NCBI GenBank assembly: GCA_902787755.1
Contig: CADAHL010000001.1
Coordinates: 62,001-126,000 of the forward strand
Length of the DNA stretch: 64,000 nt
Reading direction: 5' to 3'
From: Oscillospiraceae bacterium
Lineage (GTDB): Bacteria; Bacillota; Clostridia; Oscillospirales; Oscillospiraceae
Shown here: positions 60,381-64,000 of the stretch, one piece after another
Layout of the letters: each line of letters begins with the position of its first letter
How positions within the stretch are numbered: position 1 is the stretch's first letter
Notes under the pieces: model-generated
Told to the model about the DNA's origin: nothing
The model's database searches: none
The model's input: only the letters and a program-made list of their open reading frames with translations
Position numbers and translations under genes: made by a program

Positions 60381-62021
60381 TCAGCGTTTCAGAATCCTGT
60401 TGAGGACAGAATCCTGGGTTACGCGAATTGCGTTCAGAATCGTTGCCAGCATGGCCGCGGAATCAATGAACAACACAAACCAGATCTGACTGTAACCCAG
60501 AATGCTCAGGAAGATCATGATGGCCTTCATCACCATCACAAAGACGGCGTTTTTCACAGCTACGTCTTTCATCCTGCGGCTGATCAGAACGGTAAACGGG
60601 AGATTCTCCTGGCTGCCGGGCTGAATCACGGCATCCGCGTACTTGGATTTATGGCTGATCCGAAGATCCAGATCCGCCGCGGTATGCGTTTCGACGCCGT
60701 TGGCGTACAGGAAAAGAACCTGGTTGCGGGGACCCTGCTTCAAATCGTCGATCAGCTTCAGCTTGCGCTCCGTGTCACATTCACTGTAGGTTTCGGTGAC
60801 GCCGATCAGATTGCCGAGCCGCTGTGCTTCTTCTGTGGTACCATCGGACAGGAGGACGGTGCGCTTCACGCCCATGCTCTTCAGATCGCCAACGATTCCG
60901 TCAGAATTGGGATCCACTTCGTCGGACAGAAGAATCTTGCCGATATACCTGCCGGCCAGGGTCATGTAGTATACCTGGCCTTTGTCCGAAGGATCCTCGG
61001 GAATCACAATACCCAATTCACGGAAGCTCTCCGCTTTGGCAAGAATAATGGGCGACGGACCGATCATGAGCTTGACCCCTCCGGGAATGTCCTCAAAATC
61101 GGAAATAACGTCAAGCTGGTATTCCGGATCGGCGTAGGATTTGATCGCTTTCGCGAAAGGCTGCTCCGAGTAATAGGAAGCGTGAGCGGCCATATTCAGA
61201 AAAGCGGAATCATCCAGACGATCGATGGCGGACTGAACACCCAGCACCTGAGGCTCTCCCGCGGAGAAGACGCCGTCTTTGTCAAAGATCGCAACATTCA
61301 CATCACCGAGCTTCTCCAGCTGTTCCGCTTTGGAGAAGGCCACTCCCCTTCCGGCTGCATGGCATAAGCCGATCAGGCCGGTCATGGGCAGTGCGGCAAC
61401 CACAGAACCCGGAATACAGGCGGCAAGGATCATCAGGCCGCGGTGTACGGAGACACGATAGCCAAAACCGGAGAGCAGCGGGAGAAGGATGGCGTAGAGA
61501 ACCGCAAAAACCATAGCGCCGCGAAGCACAAGAGTCGATGCCCGGGTCATGTCATCCTGTACCGAGAGCTTCAGAGCCGAGGAATCGGCGAGGGCCTCCT
61601 CCATCTGCTGCACGGTTTCTTCACTGGCCCGCTTCAACAGGCTGCGGCCGGAATCCCTCGTGATCTTCTCAGCAAGACGGCGGCAAAGCTTGGTCGCCTG
61701 ATAAACAAGGACAAGACCTGCGCCCTCTGCGCCGAAGCCAAACAGCAAAGCAATCAGGGCGATGGCAAGGATCAGGAGCGGGTCAGAAAAATACTTTCCG
61801 TCCAGTACCGCATCCATAGACTCCAGCACGAGATCATAGGCGGCCGCGGCAAGGGATAGAATAATCAGGACAATGCGAGCCATTGTGGGCATACTGACAA
61901 TGACTGCAATTGCCAACAGGACAGCGGCAACAGCCAGACGAATCACAAAGATCTGGTCTACGCTGCTGGTTGTCGGTTTAGACTTTATACTGTGTTTGGA
62001 TTGCTCGCTCCTGGGACTCAT
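60381..62021 (-). CDS. Degenerate P-type ATPase without actuator domain
   Basis: 546 residues. Helices at about 25-60 and 80-108, then only about 55 linker residues where a P-type ATPase has its 100-residue-plus actuator domain, then helices with CIPGSVVAALP at the CPx position. Next come FDKDGVFSAGEP (247-258) in place of DKTGT, a reduced N/P region (VLLSDGTTEEAQRL for TGD), and FLYANGVETHTAADLDLR where GDGxNDAP should be. The phosphorylatable Asp survives, but its surroundings and the hinge do not. The reading frame is full-length and codon use is normal. Probably a pseudo-enzyme with a retained role. It follows fba by 42 bp with GGAGGTGG before its ATG, so the two are likely co-transcribed. 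Confidence 0.83.
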   Translation of the reverse strand: MSPRSEQSKHSIKSKPTTSSVDQIFVIRLAVAAVLLAIAVIVSMPTMARIVLIILSLAAAAYDLVLESMDAVLDGKYFSDPLLILAIALIALLFGFGAEGAGLVLVYQATKLCRRLAEKITRDSGRSLLKRASEETVQQMEEALADSSALKLSVQDDMTRASTLVLRGAMVFAVLYAILLPLLSGFGYRVSVHRGLMILAACIPGSVVAALPMTGLIGLCHAAGRGVAFSKAEQLEKLGDVNVAIFDKDGVFSAGEPQVLGVQSAIDRLDDSAFLNMAAHASYYSEQPFAKAIKSYADPEYQLDVISDFEDIPGGVKLMIGPSPIILAKAESFRELGIVIPEDPSDKGQVYYMTLAGRYIGKILLSDEVDPNSDGIVGDLKSMGVKRTVLLSDGTTEEAQRLGNLIGVTETYSECDTERKLKLIDDLKQGPRNQVLFLYANGVETHTAADLDLRISHKSKYADAVIQPGSQENLPFTVLISRRMKDVAVKNAVFVMVMKAIMIFLSILGYSQIWFVLFIDSAAMLATILNAIRVTQDSVLNRILKR

Positions 62022-62063
62022 CTTGCCACCTCCGGATTTCTATCTCTGTTTCCGAAACGGTGC

Positions 62064-63038
62064 TCAGGCCTTTCCGTCGGACCCCAGAACGTGAACGATC
62101 TTGTGGGCGACCATATCCTTAACGGCCTGGCGTGCGGGCTTCAGGTACTGACGGGGATCGAAGTGATCAGGATGCTCGGCGAAGTACTTGCGAATGTTGG
62201 CGGTCATGGCCAGACGAATATCGGAGTCGATATTGATCTTGCAGACGGCCAGCTTCGCGGCCTCGCGCAGCTGATCCTCGGGGATACCGATGGCATCGGG
62301 CATATTGCCGCCGTACTGGTTGACCATCTTGACAAACTCCTGAGGAACGGAGGAGGAGCCGTGCAGAACGATGGGGAAACCGGGCAGGCGCTTGATGCAC
62401 TCATGAAGCACATCGAAGCGCAGCGGAGGAGGAACCAGCACGCCGTCGGCGTTGCGGGTGCACTGAGAAGCCTTGAACTTATAAGCGCCGTGAGAAGTGC
62501 CGATGGCGATCGCCAGAGAATCGCAGCCGGTGCGGCTGACAAACTCTTCGACCTCTTCAGGACGGGTATAGCTCTCGTGACCGTGCTCAACAGAAACCTC
62601 GTCTTCCACGCCGGCGAGGGTGCCGAGCTCGGCCTCCACGACTACGCCGTGGTCATGGGCATATTCCACAACTTTGCGGGTCAGGGCGATGTTCTCTTCA
62701 AAGGGCTTGGAAGAGGCGTCGATCATAACGGAGGTAAAGCCGCCGTCGATGCAGGACTTGCAAAGCTCAAAGGTGTCGCCATGGTCCAGATGCAGAGCGA
62801 TGGGAATGTCGGGGTTCTCGATAATGGCGGCTTCCACCAGCTTGACCAGATAGGTGTGGTTGGCGTAGGCACGCGCACCCTTGGAGACCTGCAGGATCAC
62901 GGGACTCTTCAGTTCGCCGGCCGCCTCGGTGATACCCTGGACGATCTCCATGTTATTGACGTTGAAAGCACCGATAGCATAACCGCCGTCATAAGCCTTC
63001 GCGAACATTTCTTTCGTTGTTACAAGTGCCATTTTCAT
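62064..63038 (-). CDS. fba: Class II fructose-bisphosphate aldolase
   Basis: 324 residues, zinc-dependent TIM barrel. IALHLDHGDTF (zinc His and catalytic Asp), VVVEAELGTLAG, LAIAIGTSHGAYKF (zinc His), IVLHGSSSVP (zinc His) and CKINIDSDIRLAM are intact. Interconverts fructose-1,6-bisphosphate with DHAP and glyceraldehyde-3-phosphate. Divergent from pfk, giving two consecutive glycolytic steps from one intergenic region. Confidence 0.96.
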   Translation of the reverse strand: MKMALVTTKEMFAKAYDGGYAIGAFNVNNMEIVQGITEAAGELKSPVILQVSKGARAYANHTYLVKLVEAAIIENPDIPIALHLDHGDTFELCKSCIDGGFTSVMIDASSKPFEENIALTRKVVEYAHDHGVVVEAELGTLAGVEDEVSVEHGHESYTRPEEVEEFVSRTGCDSLAIAIGTSHGAYKFKASQCTRNADGVLVPPPLRFDVLHECIKRLPGFPIVLHGSSSVPQEFVKMVNQYGGNMPDAIGIPEDQLREAAKLAVCKINIDSDIRLAMTANIRKYFAEHPDHFDPRQYLKPARQAVKDMVAHKIVHVLGSDGKA

Positions 63039-63090
63039 TCTCCTTATACAAATTTTTGTTCAATTAGCATATTTACAAATTTGCTTTTAT

Positions 63091-63119
63091 ATTATATGCT
63101 CAAACACTGTGAGAATCAA
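63091..63119 (-). promoter_or_regulatory. Sigma-A promoter of fba
   Basis: Minus strand: TTGATT (63114-63119), 17-bp spacer, TATAAT (63091-63096). AAGGAGA follows before fba. Confidence 0.75.
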
Positions 63120-63174
63120 GAAGCACATTGAACAAAACGAAAAATTTTTCAAATTTTATGGAGGCTGTAAATCA

Positions 63175-64000
63175 ATGAGCAAGAAACTGATCGGATCCTG
63201 CATTTTTGGTCAGTCCGGCGGTCCTACCGCTGTTATCAACGCCAGTGCCTACGGTGTGATTCGCGCGGCTCTGGACGCGGAGGAGATCACCAAAGTCTAT
63301 GGAGCGGCCCATGGCATCAAGGGCGTCCTGGACGATAAGCTGTACGTGATGGACGAGGAAGACCCTGAAGAGCTGCGTCTGCTGCTGCACACTCCTTCCT
63401 CCGAGCTCGGTTCCTGCCGCTACAAGATCGCCGATCCCGAAGTGGACGACACCGATTACAAGCGGATCCTTGAGATCTTCAAAAAGTACAATGTTCGGTA
63501 CTTTTTCTATAATGGCGGTAACGATTCCATGGATACCTGCAATAAGATCAGCCGGTATATGGAGTCTGTCGGCTATGAGTGCCGTGTGATGGGTGTTCCC
63601 AAGACGATTGACAACGACCTGTTCGGTACCGACCACTGCCCCGGTTTTGCCAGCGCCGCCAAGTACATTGCCACGTCCTGCATGGAGATCAACAAAGACG
63701 CCCGCGTTTACGACAACGGGATGATCACCATCGTGGAGATCATGGGCCGTCACGCCGGCTGGCTGGCTGCCAGCTCCGCCCTCGCTACCGAGTATGGTTC
63801 CGGTCCGGATCTGATTTACCTGCCCGAGACCAACTTTAATATGGATCAGTTCCTGGCGGATGTGGACGAATTGTACAAAGCCAACGGCAAGGTCCTCGTT
63901 GCTGTTTCCGAAGGCATCCATTATGCTGACGGCAGCTTTGTTTCCGAGGCAAAGACCTCTGCCACCGACGGCTTCGGTCATGCCCAGCTGGGCGGCCTGG
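63175..64000 (+). CDS. pfp: 6-phosphofructokinase, PPi-type (3' partial)
   Basis: The frame is open to the right edge (275 residues seen). N-terminus SKKLIGSCIFGQSGGPTAVIN, then YNGGNDSMDT and GVPKTIDNDL. In the phosphofructokinase family, Lys in PKTIDND (ATP enzymes have PGTIDND) and an Asp at the second residue after GG (GGxD instead of GGDG) mark the pyrophosphate-dependent form; here GGND keeps that Asp while the first Asp is Asn. MGRHAGWLAA is the fructose-6-phosphate site. Catalyses the reversible PPi-dependent step in anaerobes. GGAGG lies about 11 nt before the ATG. Cofactor choice is inferred. Confidence 0.88.
   Translation, partial: MSKKLIGSCIFGQSGGPTAVINASAYGVIRAALDAEEITKVYGAAHGIKGVLDDKLYVMDEEDPEELRLLLHTPSSELGSCRYKIADPEVDDTDYKRILEIFKKYNVRYFFYNGGNDSMDTCNKISRYMESVGYECRVMGVPKTIDNDLFGTDHCPGFASAAKYIATSCMEINKDARVYDNGMITIVEIMGRHAGWLAASSALATEYGSGPDLIYLPETNFNMDQFLADVDELYKANGKVLVAVSEGIHYADGSFVSEAKTSATDGFGHAQLGGL

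Noticed and set aside
61992..63131. 379-codon plus-strand open frame
   Set aside because: Antisense to fba and its promoter; the aldolase is unambiguous.

Overview
The window looks like chromosomal DNA of a moderately GC-rich, endospore-forming anaerobe of the class Clostridia, most likely the Oscillospirales (Oscillospiraceae/Ruminococcaceae type). This is inferred from gene content. There is a complete spoIIIAA-AH operon plus spoIVA, cwlD, a SpoIID/LytB protein and a sigma-H-like factor. A T-box leader precedes tyrS, the Fe-S assembly system is the minimal SmsC-SmsB pair, and the phosphofructokinase is of the PPi type. No rRNA, CRISPR array, complete prophage or insertion sequence was seen. 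Almost all genes are housekeeping genes; a short AT-rich patch near 4.5-5.3 kb stands apart.

Layout. 1-2.8 kb: the 3' part of an RND/MMPL-type transporter with a long repeat-built coiled coil, then tRNA-Leu(CAA) on the minus strand. 3.1-6.5 kb: rlmD (apparently leaderless), an AT-rich membrane-protein gene overlapping its 3' end, a DUF1810 gene, and a protein that resembles ferredoxin-dependent bilin reductases. 6.5-10.7 kb: two small membrane proteins on the minus strand flank a plus-strand operon of a VanZ-like protein, a P-type ATPase relative with a broken catalytic site, and a HAD phosphatase. 10.7-24.2 kb: the classical Firmicutes block spoIIIA - asp23 - nusB - xseAB - ispA - dxs - tlyA - nadK - argR - recN. 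24.2-26.2 kb: T-box(Tyr), a cysteine-motif protein and tyrS. 26.2-33.1 kb (minus): smsC-smsB, a PAP2 phosphatase with a small partner, and a moxR - DUF58 - transglutaminase cluster. 33.2-40.2 kb: uvrB, polA, rimI, tsaD, radC, then tRNA-Thr(CGU) on the minus strand. 40.5-42.9 kb (minus): MATE transporter and dapA. 43-47.4 kb: spoIID-like, queA, tgt, yajC, TIGR04086. 47.6-55.3 kb: a membrane protein, xerD, a lipoprotein, ruvCAB, sigH-like, a zinc-ribbon protein, DUF1858, trmK, Nif3. 55.4-60.3 kb: spoIVA, cwlD, radA, xerC. 60.4-63 kb (minus): fba followed by a second, even more degraded P-type ATPase relative. 63.2 kb to the end: a PPi-type pfk running off the window.

How the genes work together: the spoIIIA products build the mother-cell/forespore channel, SpoIVA starts the coat platform, CwlD modifies cortex and the sigma-H-like protein probably acts at sporulation entry. 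uvrB, polA, radC, ruvCAB, recN, radA and xseAB cover DNA repair and recombination. queA and tgt make queuosine; rlmD, tlyA, trmK, tsaD and nusB serve RNA maturation. fba and pfk are divergently arranged glycolytic genes. The least expected content is the two P-type-ATPase-like proteins that have each lost catalytic motifs in different ways, the bilin-reductase-like protein, and two places (spoIVA and the TIGR04086 gene) where a terminator-like hairpin holds the ribosome binding site with the start codon directly after its T-run.
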